Of a stretch of DNA of 64,000 bases, positions 36,936 to 45,594 are shown in pieces; within the stretch, counting starts at the first letter, position 1, and every line of letters starts with the position of its first letter. Under the pieces are notes generated by a model. The model searched no databases and had not been told where the DNA came from. It saw only the letters and a list, made by a program, of their open reading frames with translations. The position numbers and the translations under genes are program-made. Origin of the DNA: Bacteroidota bacterium (GTDB lineage Bacteria > Bacteroidota > Bacteroidia > Flavobacteriales_D > Crocinitomicaceae); assembly GCA_016192075.1 (NCBI GenBank), contig JACPUU010000001.1:496001-560000 (forward strand), written 5' to 3'.

Positions 36936-37430
36936 ATGGATAAACTTGAGCTTAGAGCTGTATCATTGCTGAATGCTGACTCAAATGATGTTGCCATTCC
37001 CGACTTTGTGGAATTTTATATAAATGATGAACCCTTGTCTGATAAGATCAATGAGTTTCTGAACCCGGCTGACAAAGTGTTGTCAAAATTTACGAGTGTT
37101 TTAGGCACCATGGAACTGACCAATTTTGACCGGTTAAAGATCAGGCAGCTACAGGGCGAGTCAATAAACCGGGCAGATCTGGAAGAATTTTTTCCGGCAG
37201 CCCATTTTGATCAGAAACCCATTTTTGATGAATTGAAGCTGGACAAAATTCTGGTGTATTGCTGTGCCGAGTGCGGTGACTATAAATGTGGCGGTTATTT
37301 TATCCGCGTGGCGCAAACGCCCGATACCGTAACCTGGAAACTGGAGTCAGATGGAAAAGAACTCAGTTTTACGTTTTCCAAAAGAGAATATTCCAGTGAA
37401 CTGAACAGCTACCTCAACGAATTGGAGTAA
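36936..37430 (+). CDS. Small cytoplasmic protein with Cys cluster, unknown function
   Basis: 164 residues, no signal peptide or membrane segment, acidic. A conspicuous cluster YCCAECGDYKCGGYF sits near 108-122 and holds four cysteines in C-C-x2-C-x4-C spacing, a possible metal site, although it could be a buried core motif of an immunity-type fold. The rest is mixed alpha/beta. I do not recognise the family. It begins 26 bases after the terminator T run and shows no own promoter of consensus form. A weak terminator-like structure (AAACAAC 37429-37435 with GTTGTTT 37462-37468, then Ts) follows. Confidence 0.6.
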   Translation: MDKLELRAVSLLNADSNDVAIPDFVEFYINDEPLSDKINEFLNPADKVLSKFTSVLGTMELTNFDRLKIRQLQGESINRADLEEFFPAAHFDQKPIFDELKLDKILVYCCAECGDYKCGGYFIRVAQTPDTVTWKLESDGKELSFTFSKREYSSELNSYLNELE

Positions 37431-37541
37431 ACAACCTCTTTTTCCGGCGCTGGCCATTGCTGTTGTTTTTTGAGCCGTGATACCGGCTTACCGTTTATTT
37501 TCTTCATTCACCGACCGGTGGAGCAGACTAACCGATTTTGG

Positions 37542-37573
37542 TTTGGGTTCTTTCTTTTGTCAGCCTAGCTTTG
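37542..37573 (+). promoter_or_regulatory. Bacteroidota-type promoter of the LiaF-like/LytS/LytTR operon
   Basis: TTTG (37542-37545), 20 bases, TAGCTTTG (37566-37573), a full match to the consensus. The ATG at 37590 would follow a leader of about 10 bases. Confidence 0.8.
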
Positions 37574-37589
37574 ACAAAAAAAACAACAC

Positions 37590-38399
37590 ATGATCAACCT
37601 GAATGAACAGCACAGTGATGAAGGATTTAGGAACTGGCAGCGCAAACAGCGCAACGGACGAATTGTAGCAGGCATACTGGTTATACTGGCCGGGTTGGTT
37701 TATCTGCTCTACCAGATGGAATATAAAATTCCGGAATGGGTATTTACCTGGCCCACATTAATTATTGGTGTAAGTATTATTGCAGCGGTCAAACACGGGT
37801 TGAATGACTGGCGCTGGATTATTTTGTTTTTGATCGGCAGCCTTTTCCTGGGAGGTTATATTTATCCTGATTCGGTACTCCTTCAGTACAAAATACCCGT
37901 CGTACTTTTTTTGGTAGGTATTGTAATCATTTTTAAACCCAAAAACAACAAACATCAGTTTAACCGTTACCGGATGAAAAATCTGAGACACGGAGACTGG
38001 TCACGTTTTGACCGCTTTAAAGATAGCGCTGCTGAAACAGATGAAAATGCGTTGAACGAAGATTACCTGTATGTGAACAATGTTTTTTCAGGGGTAGAGA
38101 AAATCGTTATCAGCAAAGATTTTAAAGGGGGCGATATCAAAAATACATTTGGCGGATGTGAAATTAACCTGATGCAGGCTGATATTCAGAAGGAGGCTAT
38201 TTTACAGGTAACCCAGCAATTTTCGGGTGTTAAACTAATGGTGCCTCCCAACTGGATTATCAAATCTGACATCAACTGCATTTTTGCCGGTATTGAAGAC
38301 AAGCGCCCTGTTGTTGATATGAGCGGCCAGGGAGACGCTAAAACACTTGTTTTGCATGGAAGTATATTTATGGGAGGTCTTGAAATAGTTTCTTACTAA
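37590..38399 (+). CDS. LiaF-like membrane protein
   Basis: 269 residues. Four membrane segments lie at about 25-42, 50-67, 74-91 and 97-113, a LiaI/LiaF or DUF5668-type region. The C-terminal domain (about 155-269) is a short beta-solenoid with the repeats VFSGVEKIVIS, TFGGCEINLMQA, QFSGVKLMVPP, IFAGIEDKRP and IFMGGLEIV, as in LiaF (YvqF). LiaF proteins sense cell-envelope stress and act on a partner kinase. It heads an operon with a LytS-type kinase and LytTR regulator 0.4 kb downstream, so a sensory role for that pair is inferred. Confidence 0.82.
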   Translation: MINLNEQHSDEGFRNWQRKQRNGRIVAGILVILAGLVYLLYQMEYKIPEWVFTWPTLIIGVSIIAAVKHGLNDWRWIILFLIGSLFLGGYIYPDSVLLQYKIPVVLFLVGIVIIFKPKNNKHQFNRYRMKNLRHGDWSRFDRFKDSAAETDENALNEDYLYVNNVFSGVEKIVISKDFKGGDIKNTFGGCEINLMQADIQKEAILQVTQQFSGVKLMVPPNWIIKSDINCIFAGIEDKRPVVDMSGQGDAKTLVLHGSIFMGGLEIVSY

Positions 38400-38402
38400 A
38401 AA

Positions 38403-38762
38403 ATGAAAAGCATGAAATGGTATCTGGTAAAATTAATTTTCAGCATTGAAATGGATGCATCGGCAACTTGTCCTGCACAATTTGATGAACAGCTGCGATT
38501 GGTAGAAGAAGAGACGCATGACCTGGCTATTCTGAAAGCAAGGCGTTTGGGCAAAAAGCTGGAATCGCGGTTTCACAATTCAAATAACCAGCTGGTGTCG
38601 TGGGTTTTTGTAGATGTAAAAGAAATTATTCTGATTGATGCCATTGAAGACGGTGTTGAGATTTATTCCAATACGGTTGAGGCTGATGACCGTGAGGGGT
38701 TTATTAATTCAGTACTTTTAAGATCCTTACATTTGTCAGCCAGAACACCGGTGCTTTTTTAA
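38403..38762 (+). CDS. DUF4288-like protein
   Basis: 119 residues, soluble. The start WYLVKLIFSIEM and the central pattern ILKARRLGKKLESRF, then SWVFVDVKEIILID, fit the DUF4288 group, found scattered in Bacteroidota and others with no known function. It lies 3 bases after the LiaF-like gene and 14 bases before the kinase gene, so it is part of the operon. The start used is the ATG at 38403; a second ATG four codons later (38412) precedes KWYLVK directly and is equally possible. Confidence 0.7.
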   Translation: MKSMKWYLVKLIFSIEMDASATCPAQFDEQLRLVEEETHDLAILKARRLGKKLESRFHNSNNQLVSWVFVDVKEIILIDAIEDGVEIYSNTVEADDREGFINSVLLRSLHLSARTPVLF

Positions 38763-38776
38763 ACAAAAAGTTGTAG

Positions 38777-39814
38777 ATGCATTCAGACAGACTCCCGTCC
38801 CGATCACGCCTCATCATTGCCCTTGCATTGTGGTTCGCCATTTGGTTCCTGATGCAATGGTATGCTGTGCAGCAGATTTCAGGAGACAACTGGATGGCAT
38901 TTACGGATGCAGGTATTTCGCTGGGATTTATCCTGGTGGGCATTTCCATTTTATTTATTCTGCAGCGTTATACCGGGGCTTACCTGAACCGTCCGCCGGT
39001 TCGGGCGGCTTTTATGGTTGCCATAATAGCAGAAATTATTTATTTCCAAAAGCTGATATTGACACCCTACTATGCCTCAACGGCTTTTCCGTTTATGGTA
39101 GATGATACCTGGCTGATCCGTATTATTGTGGCATTTTCACAGGTTACTTTTTTTTCAGTGGTGCTGTGGCTCATGAATTACATCAAGCGTCAGACCGAAA
39201 AGGCCAAATTGCAGCAAGAGGCGGATAATCTTTTCCGGCAGGCTGAGCTGACCCGTTTGCGCCAGCAGCTGCAGCCCCATTTTTTATTTAACAGTTTAAA
39301 TTCCATTAACAGCCTGGTGATGACTGATCCGCAGAAAGCACGGCAAATGGTTTTGAATTTGTCTGACTTTTTGCGAGGTACGTTAAAGGAAGATGAAAGT
39401 AAAACCGTACCGCTGCGTGAAGAAATGGAGGTGCTTAAACTATATCTTGAAATAGAAAAAGTGCGTTTCGGACATCGGTTAGAGGTGCAGTTTGATGTTG
39501 AAGACGATGCGCTGAAGATGCTGATTCCTCCGCTTTTAATTCAACCTGTTCTGGAAAATGCCATTAAGTTTGGTTTGTACAATATGCTTGACCAGGTTTT
39601 GATTTCAGTAAGAGCAGTAAAAGAAAAGGGTATGCTCAAAATTGAAGTGACCAATCCCTGCAGCGCTGAAACTGAAAAATTGAAAAAAGGTTCAGGGTTT
39701 GGACTGAATATGATTCAGCGACGGTTACATTTGTTGTATCACCGAACTGATTTGGTAAAGGCACAGCGCAATGGTGATTTATTTTCAACCACCCTTTTAA
39801 TTCCGCAGGTATGA
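38777..39814 (+). CDS. LytS-family sensor histidine kinase
   Basis: 345 residues. Four N-terminal membrane segments (about 11-30, 44-62, 75-93 and 112-132) are followed by a coiled coil (about 138-165) and a His_kinase domain: H-box LQPHFLFNSLNSI near 170-182, and an ATPase domain with N-box PVLENAIKFG and GSGFGLNMIQRRL. The H-box His is the expected autophosphorylation site. Its stop overlaps the regulator start by 4 bases, so the two form a two-component pair. The absent extracellular domain and the LiaF-like protein in the operon suggest that envelope stress is sensed through the membrane. Confidence 0.92.
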   Translation: MHSDRLPSRSRLIIALALWFAIWFLMQWYAVQQISGDNWMAFTDAGISLGFILVGISILFILQRYTGAYLNRPPVRAAFMVAIIAEIIYFQKLILTPYYASTAFPFMVDDTWLIRIIVAFSQVTFFSVVLWLMNYIKRQTEKAKLQQEADNLFRQAELTRLRQQLQPHFLFNSLNSINSLVMTDPQKARQMVLNLSDFLRGTLKEDESKTVPLREEMEVLKLYLEIEKVRFGHRLEVQFDVEDDALKMLIPPLLIQPVLENAIKFGLYNMLDQVLISVRAVKEKGMLKIEVTNPCSAETEKLKKGSGFGLNMIQRRLHLLYHRTDLVKAQRNGDLFSTTLLIPQV

Positions 39815-40554
39815 TTCAGATTGTAATTATTGATGATGAGCCGCTGGCACGAAATTTATTGAAAGAATACCTGCTGGCTTTTCCTGCATTCAAAGTTGTT
39901 GCAGAGTGTGGTGATGGTTTTGAGGCGGTAAAAACAATTCAGCAGCTGAATCCTGATTTAATTTTTCTGGATATTCAGATGCCTAAAATAAACGGCTTTG
40001 AAACGCTGGAATTGCTTGAGAAGAAACCAGCAGTTATTTTTACGACGGCTTTTGACGAATATGCACTTAAGGCATTTGAACTGAATGCCATTGATTACCT
40101 GCTTAAACCTTTCAGCGCTGACAGGTTTGCAAAAGCGGTTCATAAATTTGCAGACGGACTAAAGGAGAAAGAATTTTCGAAGGCCGTTGAACAGCTTGAT
40201 TTAACAGCACAAAAACACCGTGAAGAAGGTTCGCGCATTGTGGTGAAAAACGGATCAAGCATTTTGATTTTACCAACCGAACAGGTTACCTACATTGAGG
40301 CGTTTGACGATTATGTCAAAATCTTTAACAGCGAAACATTCTACCTGAAGAAAAAAACAATGACTTATTATGAAGAGGTGCTGCAACCTGAAAAATTTGT
40401 ACGTGTTCACCGTTCATACATTCTGAATGTTGATCATTTAACGCGCATTGAACCGGTAGATAAAAATACAAGTCTGGCCCTGCTGAAAAATGGTGCTAAA
40501 ATTCCAATAAGTCGCTCTGGTTATTCCAAATTGCGGGCTATGTTGAATTTGTAA
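39811..40554 (+). CDS. LytTR-family response regulator
   Basis: 247 residues. The receiver domain (about 1-115) has the acidic pair DDEP, the phospho-acceptor Asp in LIFLDIQMPKINGFE near 53, and Lys in LLKPFSADRF near 104. A LytTR DNA-binding domain covers about 145-245 (RIVVKNGSSILILPTEQVTYIEA, split here as a motif of the usual beta-beta type, then RVHRSYILNVDHLTRIE). It is coupled to the LytS-type kinase upstream. Targets are unknown; the locus itself could be one. Confidence 0.92.
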   Translation: MIQIVIIDDEPLARNLLKEYLLAFPAFKVVAECGDGFEAVKTIQQLNPDLIFLDIQMPKINGFETLELLEKKPAVIFTTAFDEYALKAFELNAIDYLLKPFSADRFAKAVHKFADGLKEKEFSKAVEQLDLTAQKHREEGSRIVVKNGSSILILPTEQVTYIEAFDDYVKIFNSETFYLKKKTMTYYEEVLQPEKFVRVHRSYILNVDHLTRIEPVDKNTSLALLKNGAKIPISRSGYSKLRAMLNL

Positions 40555-40627
40555 GCTGTGTTGTGAGTAGGAAACGCTGTTGCTAATTTTAATACTTGAC
40601 TATCAATTGGTTGTTTAATTTGGAGAA

Positions 40628-40668
40628 GCGTATCGTAACCGTATCACAGCGTATCTGTGCATATCACG
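40628..40668. repeat. Short degenerate CGTATC repeat
   Basis: GCGTATCGTAACC, GTATCACAGC, GTATCTGTGC and ATATCACG follow one another at about 10-11 base steps. It lies between converging genes and no function can be assigned. Confidence 0.35.
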
Positions 40669-40682
40669 TTTAGTTCTCTTGA

Positions 40683-42158
40683 CTATTTTATTTCCCGAAC
40701 CAGTGTATCAGAATCAGGGGTAAACTGCAGCAATGTATAATTTGCGGCATGAAGTTTTTGAATTGATACAGAGTCCGGGAGTTTTGGATAAACGGTGTAA
40801 TCTGTATAGAACATTGCATCAATATACTGTTCCACGCCAAAAATGAGGGTTGTTTCAGTATCATAAGGCAGGGAGTTTAAGCTGAGCAGTTGATCTTTCC
40901 AGGCAACACGGGTTTCCCGCAACTCAAATAATTTGGTTCGTTCAATGCTAAAGCGAATTGGAAGAACAAGCAAAGCAATTATCAAAATGTAGTTCAGATA
41001 CCCTTTTTTTAAGAGGGGATATACGGTTGAATACAGCGAATGACAGGTGTAAGCAGTTAACACGAAAAAGGCGGGAGCCGCCAACATAATATAGGTGTAA
41101 CGCTTTGTGTCTGCAAACGAAAAAATGGCAACAGGTACTGCCCACCAAAGTGTCAAAAGTAAAAACTGCCACTGCTTTTCACGCTTAAAGACAAAGAATA
41201 TCCCGGCAAGAAGCGCGGTGTAAATCAGCTCACCAAAAATCACCCCCGTTTCGTGAATGTAGTAATACCAAGGAGCTGTGTGTTTTTCAATGGGTTCATT
41301 ATAGGCAAATACAAATTTGTTAAGCACCCAATCAAATTCCTGCGGATAGATGGTGCTCAGAAAGAAGAAATAGGGGGCTACTACAATTACACCTCCGAGA
41401 ATGGAAAGCAGACCGTAATAAATTAACGCAGGAAAAGAAAATTTTCTGCTCATCAGGGATGCAAGTAACCAAACAGGAATAACCAGCAGTGCGGGAAACC
41501 ACTTACAGAGAATTGCCATACCAACAGCCACACCTATTGAAATTGCAACCAGGTTTTTTCTTTTTTCAGTTGTAATGAAGCAGATGGCGAGAAAAAAAGC
41601 CAGTTCCGTAAAAAATACAAAAAAATGCTCAACGTGGTCAGAGGAAACCCTGCCGCCGATTAATTCAATGGATAATCCGTGAATGGCATGCAAGGAAGCT
41701 GCAAGTAATCCTACCTTTTCACTGAAAAGGCGGGTACCAATCAGAGAAGTCAGCAATACGGCCATGCACCCAATGATGATCGAAGGAAGCCTTACTGCAA
41801 ATTCATGAGATCCAAAAGCGGCAACGCTGGCACCAATACAATAAAGCGGAATCGGACCTTTTTCAAGCCAGATGTGATTACCTACCCAGTTTTTGTGATC
41901 GTAATTTAATGCGGGGATTCTGTAAAGACAAGGTTTAGAAGGATCTTCAAAAATGTTTTTACCTGTCAGTGCATGGTATTTCTCATCCCAGTCATGCAGA
42001 TGGTGATCCAACGAAATAAAAATTCTGAGGGATAGAGCAGCGGCAATAATAAAGGTAAGAGAAAGGCCTGTGTTTTGGTTTTTGTATGATTTGAACGCGA
42101 AATAGAAGAGAATTACGCAAAAAATAAAAGTAAAAATTCCCAGAACTAAATTTTCCAT
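40683..42158 (-). CDS. GT39-like (GT-C) glycosyltransferase
   Basis: 491 residues, about 11 membrane segments. The first extramembrane loop has HDWDEKYHALTGKN near 53-66, the acidic motif of GT39/ArnT-type transferases that use lipid-linked sugar donors, and a later LSIELIGGRVSSDHVEHFFV segment. A large C-terminal domain lies outside the membrane (about 415-491). Transfer of a lipid-linked sugar to a protein or lipid on the periplasmic side is expected; substrate unknown. It stands alone between the CGTATC repeat and the TonB receptor region. Confidence 0.8.
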   Translation of the reverse strand: MENLVLGIFTFIFCVILFYFAFKSYKNQNTGLSLTFIIAAALSLRIFISLDHHLHDWDEKYHALTGKNIFEDPSKPCLYRIPALNYDHKNWVGNHIWLEKGPIPLYCIGASVAAFGSHEFAVRLPSIIIGCMAVLLTSLIGTRLFSEKVGLLAASLHAIHGLSIELIGGRVSSDHVEHFFVFFTELAFFLAICFITTEKRKNLVAISIGVAVGMAILCKWFPALLVIPVWLLASLMSRKFSFPALIYYGLLSILGGVIVVAPYFFFLSTIYPQEFDWVLNKFVFAYNEPIEKHTAPWYYYIHETGVIFGELIYTALLAGIFFVFKREKQWQFLLLTLWWAVPVAIFSFADTKRYTYIMLAAPAFFVLTAYTCHSLYSTVYPLLKKGYLNYILIIALLVLPIRFSIERTKLFELRETRVAWKDQLLSLNSLPYDTETTLIFGVEQYIDAMFYTDYTVYPKLPDSVSIQKLHAANYTLLQFTPDSDTLVREIK

Positions 42159-42370
42159 ACAAGGTTCAGCGAATTAACGCAACTATTTCACTAAAATTTT
42201 GTCTGCCCGGATTTTTTCCGCATTTTCTGTGTTTTTTTGTTGTGGCATTGCGGAATCGCGTAGTATCGCTGATCTGCCCGAAAATAAATAAGGGTTGTAA
42301 TGCCTGTCTTTTCAACAGTAATCTATGTGAGCGATTGTTTAACACAGCACTGGAAAGGAGGTTAGTCGGA

Positions 42371-42410
42371 TAAAAAAATCCCGCTCCGCCCTGTTACGGG
42401 GAAGCGGGAT
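42371..42410 (-). terminator. Rho-independent terminator of the TonB-receptor unit
   Basis: Stem ATCCCGCT (42378-42385) and AGCGGGAT (42403-42410) on the plus strand; read on the minus strand it is followed by seven Ts. It lies 18 bases after the receptor stop codon. Confidence 0.85.
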
Positions 42411-42428
42411 CTCAGATTCATTTCATGC

Positions 42429-44840
42429 TTAGAATGTTCCGCGCAGGGTAATGATAAAATTTCTGCCAGGCGCCGAAATGTTAGAGGCATAAACCCGGTA
42501 ATAGGTATCCATGATATTTTCAAGTGACAGTTGCAACTGCACATTTTTTGTGAAATGGTAGGCCGCGCGCACATTGAGTGTTGTCCAGGCAGGCATATAA
42601 CCGTTTACCGGATCAGCCGAGTAAACGTGATTGTCTTCACCGTTCAGGTTATAATCCTGAGATTTTTTTGCCGCGTTGTATGCCACAAAAAATTCACCCC
42701 TGAATTTATTCAGTTTCAATGTTACGCTTGTTTTTCCAAATACGGGTGGTATGTGATCCAACGGGTAATCTGTTGTATCGGTTTTAATTCGCCCGTAAGT
42801 ATAGTTTAGTGTGCTGGTAAAAGAAAGATAATCTGTTACGTCTGCTTTAAAAAACAAATTAAAACCGCAGATATAGGCCTGGTTTGCATTGGTACTCATG
42901 GTAACCTTGCTCAGCTGGCCGTCATACATCACTGAATCGGCTCCGTTAAATGTACCGGGTTGTGTTGTAATGGCATTGGTAAGCAGTGTGTAGAATACGG
43001 TTGCACCCATGTTTGCCTGATCGCTGAAATTTTTTGAAACACCAAAATCAGCGTTGTAGGTATATTCTGGTTTTATAGCAGGGTTAGGCACTACAATGGT
43101 ACCGGGAGTGGATTCAAATACCTTGGATAGATCATCTACGTTGGGTGCTCTGAAACCCGTTGAAGCCAGCAATGTAAAACGCCAGTATTTGTCAGGCATG
43201 TAAATTAAACCCACATTTCCGTTAACAGCCGTGTTATTTTGAGTGACCTTGTTAAACGGAAACGGAAAATAGGTGGTGTCATTGAAGGTTGAATTAAGCA
43301 TTACGTTGTTTACCCGGATACCATCATTCAAAATAAATTTTTCTGAAATTTCAAACGAATGGCTCAGGTACGCGGCAATACTTGACATGGTTGAACCTCC
43401 ATCCGGGTAACGGGTATCCAGTTTTCCGGTTGTGTCAGCCACAATATCTTCAGCATAGGCTGTTGAAATTACCTGGTTGTACCAGCCATCTACCCCATAA
43501 CGAAGTTCGTGTTTTCCCAGTTTTTTGGCAAAGTCAACATTCAGTGTTGCAATGTTCAGGTTTTCGGTGCGGTGATTCAGAATGTCTTTGTTGAATCTGC
43601 GGTCGTGCCGGCTTTCTTCTATCTGCTGAAAACCTATAACAACACGGGCATTGTCATAGATGCCGGAATCATTTTTCAGGTTGAGTGTGTACGAACCAAA
43701 AAGCCGTTCCTGCGGACCATAGTACCATGCTGCATAACGTGGTAAGTTGCCTGACATTTGGGTAAGGCGGTCATACCGGTTAATGTTTGACGACGTGGAA
43801 TATTGAAAGTTCAGCACATGGCTCACGCGATCACTTTGCTTAAACAGAAATTTTTGCATGACGTCATATTGGCTGTATCCTGATCCTGTTTGCAAATGCC
43901 AGTTTTGGTTGGTAAACATACTGTCTTTACCATTTACCCGTTCAGCATAAAAGGTGCGCAGTCCCCAGGTACCATATAGTTCATTGCGGTTGTATCCCTG
44001 CATCAGATCACCAAACGAAGAGTAGGTAAAACTGGTCAGTGAACCAAATTTTTGAGTACCGATGCTGAAATCAAAGTGCCCGGTTTTTTCTACAGCAGCT
44101 GAGGAAAAACGTGCAAATGCATTGGCTTTCACTTTGACACTGTCGTTATCTGAAAGTGTTGGACTTTTGGTATAGAAATGCATAACACCGCCCAGTGCGT
44201 CACTGCCGTACATTACCGAACCGGGACCGTAGACAATTTCAATTTTTTCAAGCATGGAATTGTCTACCGTAATGATGTTTTGAACGTGGCCGCCCCGGTA
44301 AATGGCATTGTTCATACGCACGCCGTCAACCACCATCAGTACCTTGTTGGTTTCAAAACCGCGGATGATTGGACTGCCGCCGCCAAGCTGACTTTTTTGG
44401 ACAAGCACATTTCCAGTATTTTGCATAACCTCAGCCGTGGTTGGCTGGTTCATGTTATTCAGGTCGCTGGTACGTATAACATCAACCGGCTGTGCCACAT
44501 CGCGTGCATTTTCTTCAAACCGGTTTGCCGAAACGATAACCTGGTTCAGTGCTACGGTTGTTTCTGTAAGCCTGATTTTAAAATGGAGGCGTGCCAGCTC
44601 ATCGTAACTGTAAACTTTGGGCAGGTAACTGATATGTGTAATTTCAATAGCAGTACTGCCTTTAAATTCAGAAATGTCGGCTTCACCTTTCTGATTGGTA
44701 ACCACCGACAGGGTATTTGCTTTTAACACCACACCAGCAATGGGCTGTAGCGTTGTCTGATCAGCTATTGTAATAGTTTGTGACCATGACAGAACCGGAA
44801 TTAAAAAGACCGATGCCATCATGGCTAAAATTTTTTTCAT
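42429..44840 (-). CDS. TonB-dependent outer-membrane receptor, heme-receptor-like
   Basis: 803 residues. A signal peptide (about 1-20) is followed by a carboxypeptidase-regulatory-like domain (about 22-95), a plug (about 105-225; TTAEVMQNTGNVLVQKSQLG, GSPIIRGFETNKVLMVVDGV, YGPGSVMYGSDALGG) and a 22-strand barrel ending in the typical aromatic tail (FIITLRGTF). GFRAPNVDDL near 585 and NPAIKPEYTYN near 608 match the FRAP and NPxL boxes of heme and hemoglobin receptors, so heme uptake is a reasonable inference. There is no STN domain, so it is not a transducer for the FecR pair at 2985. The 173-residue gene just upstream is probably in the same unit. Confidence 0.9.
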   Translation of the reverse strand: MKKILAMMASVFLIPVLSWSQTITIADQTTLQPIAGVVLKANTLSVVTNQKGEADISEFKGSTAIEITHISYLPKVYSYDELARLHFKIRLTETTVALNQVIVSANRFEENARDVAQPVDVIRTSDLNNMNQPTTAEVMQNTGNVLVQKSQLGGGSPIIRGFETNKVLMVVDGVRMNNAIYRGGHVQNIITVDNSMLEKIEIVYGPGSVMYGSDALGGVMHFYTKSPTLSDNDSVKVKANAFARFSSAAVEKTGHFDFSIGTQKFGSLTSFTYSSFGDLMQGYNRNELYGTWGLRTFYAERVNGKDSMFTNQNWHLQTGSGYSQYDVMQKFLFKQSDRVSHVLNFQYSTSSNINRYDRLTQMSGNLPRYAAWYYGPQERLFGSYTLNLKNDSGIYDNARVVIGFQQIEESRHDRRFNKDILNHRTENLNIATLNVDFAKKLGKHELRYGVDGWYNQVISTAYAEDIVADTTGKLDTRYPDGGSTMSSIAAYLSHSFEISEKFILNDGIRVNNVMLNSTFNDTTYFPFPFNKVTQNNTAVNGNVGLIYMPDKYWRFTLLASTGFRAPNVDDLSKVFESTPGTIVVPNPAIKPEYTYNADFGVSKNFSDQANMGATVFYTLLTNAITTQPGTFNGADSVMYDGQLSKVTMSTNANQAYICGFNLFFKADVTDYLSFTSTLNYTYGRIKTDTTDYPLDHIPPVFGKTSVTLKLNKFRGEFFVAYNAAKKSQDYNLNGEDNHVYSADPVNGYMPAWTTLNVRAAYHFTKNVQLQLSLENIMDTYYRVYASNISAPGRNFIITLRGTF

Positions 44841-44917
44841 GATTTTTTAATTTGGATAAAACACTGAATTTTTTTGTTGCCGTAGTGCTGCATTTTTAAG
44901 ATTCCGGCACATAGCTT

Positions 44918-45439
44918 TTAGCTAAACTCAGGTGGTTGTATCATCGTGTGGCTGTGTTTGCCGGCAAGGGTAAACAACCGCTCCGGAATCAGGCAACCAG
45001 TCCCTGTTAATGCGACTGGGATGCGGATAACTTCAGGAACGGTAAAAAAAAGCTGTGTAATAAGTTTGAGTGGATTTTTACCGTGATGACGCGCATCGGT
45101 TGTCTGATCAACCTGCTGTTCAAGATTTGCAAACAAAATGGTTTCCTGCGTATCGCTGACACATTGAAAGGTAACCGAGGTGGCGTGATTAATTTTTTTG
45201 TGAACCACATCGTACATTACACCGCGGTACATAAACTCTTTGTGGTTGTGCCAGGCAAGTTCACGGTAATTAGCGGCAGTAATGGTAAGGTAATGCAATT
45301 CACCTGCTGGTACACCCAGTTTAATCTGCCGTTTAATTTCTTTGCGGATACCTTGCTGCTGAATTTTAAACGCAACAAAAATACCCGCCACCTGGTAGAG
45401 GAAAATGCCCAGCAATAGTATAGAAAGCAACCGTTTCAA
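44918..45439 (-). CDS. Small envelope protein beside the TonB receptor
   Basis: 173 residues. One N-terminal membrane segment or uncleaved signal (about 4-24) and an extracytoplasmic remainder. The pattern IRKEIKRQIKLGVP near 32-45 then LTITAANYRELAWHNHKEFMYRG is familiar from small proteins found next to TonB receptors in Bacteroidota. The C-terminal part contains a His-rich stretch (DARHHGK, GKHSHTMIQPP) that could bind metal or heme, but this is inference. It lies 77 bases before the receptor gene on the same strand, probably one operon. Function unknown. Confidence 0.7.
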   Translation of the reverse strand: MKRLLSILLLGIFLYQVAGIFVAFKIQQQGIRKEIKRQIKLGVPAGELHYLTITAANYRELAWHNHKEFMYRGVMYDVVHKKINHATSVTFQCVSDTQETILFANLEQQVDQTTDARHHGKNPLKLITQLFFTVPEVIRIPVALTGTGCLIPERLFTLAGKHSHTMIQPPEFS

Positions 45440-45594
45440 TACTGCTAAATTAATAAAAAATCACCAGTTATTTCCTGCCTTTTTTTGCAGTGGACGTTTT
45501 GTAGCTTTGAACCTCTTCAGCCTTCCCTTACCCCTCTGCTTAAGCCTGTTGGTTAAACAGGATAGCCCTGGATATGAACCCGGGTGTCTGAAAT

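Noticed and set aside
42241-42256. Half-site ATTGCGGAAT resembling the palindrome
   Set aside because: Only one arm matches and no second arm or promoter box is near.
44178-44726. 182-codon plus-strand open frame
   Set aside because: It is antisense to the plug domain of the TonB receptor, which has strong motifs.
42429-44840. TonB receptor as partner of the FecR pair at 2985
   Set aside because: The receptor has no STN domain and lies 38 kb away; an STN protein is directly coupled to fecR.
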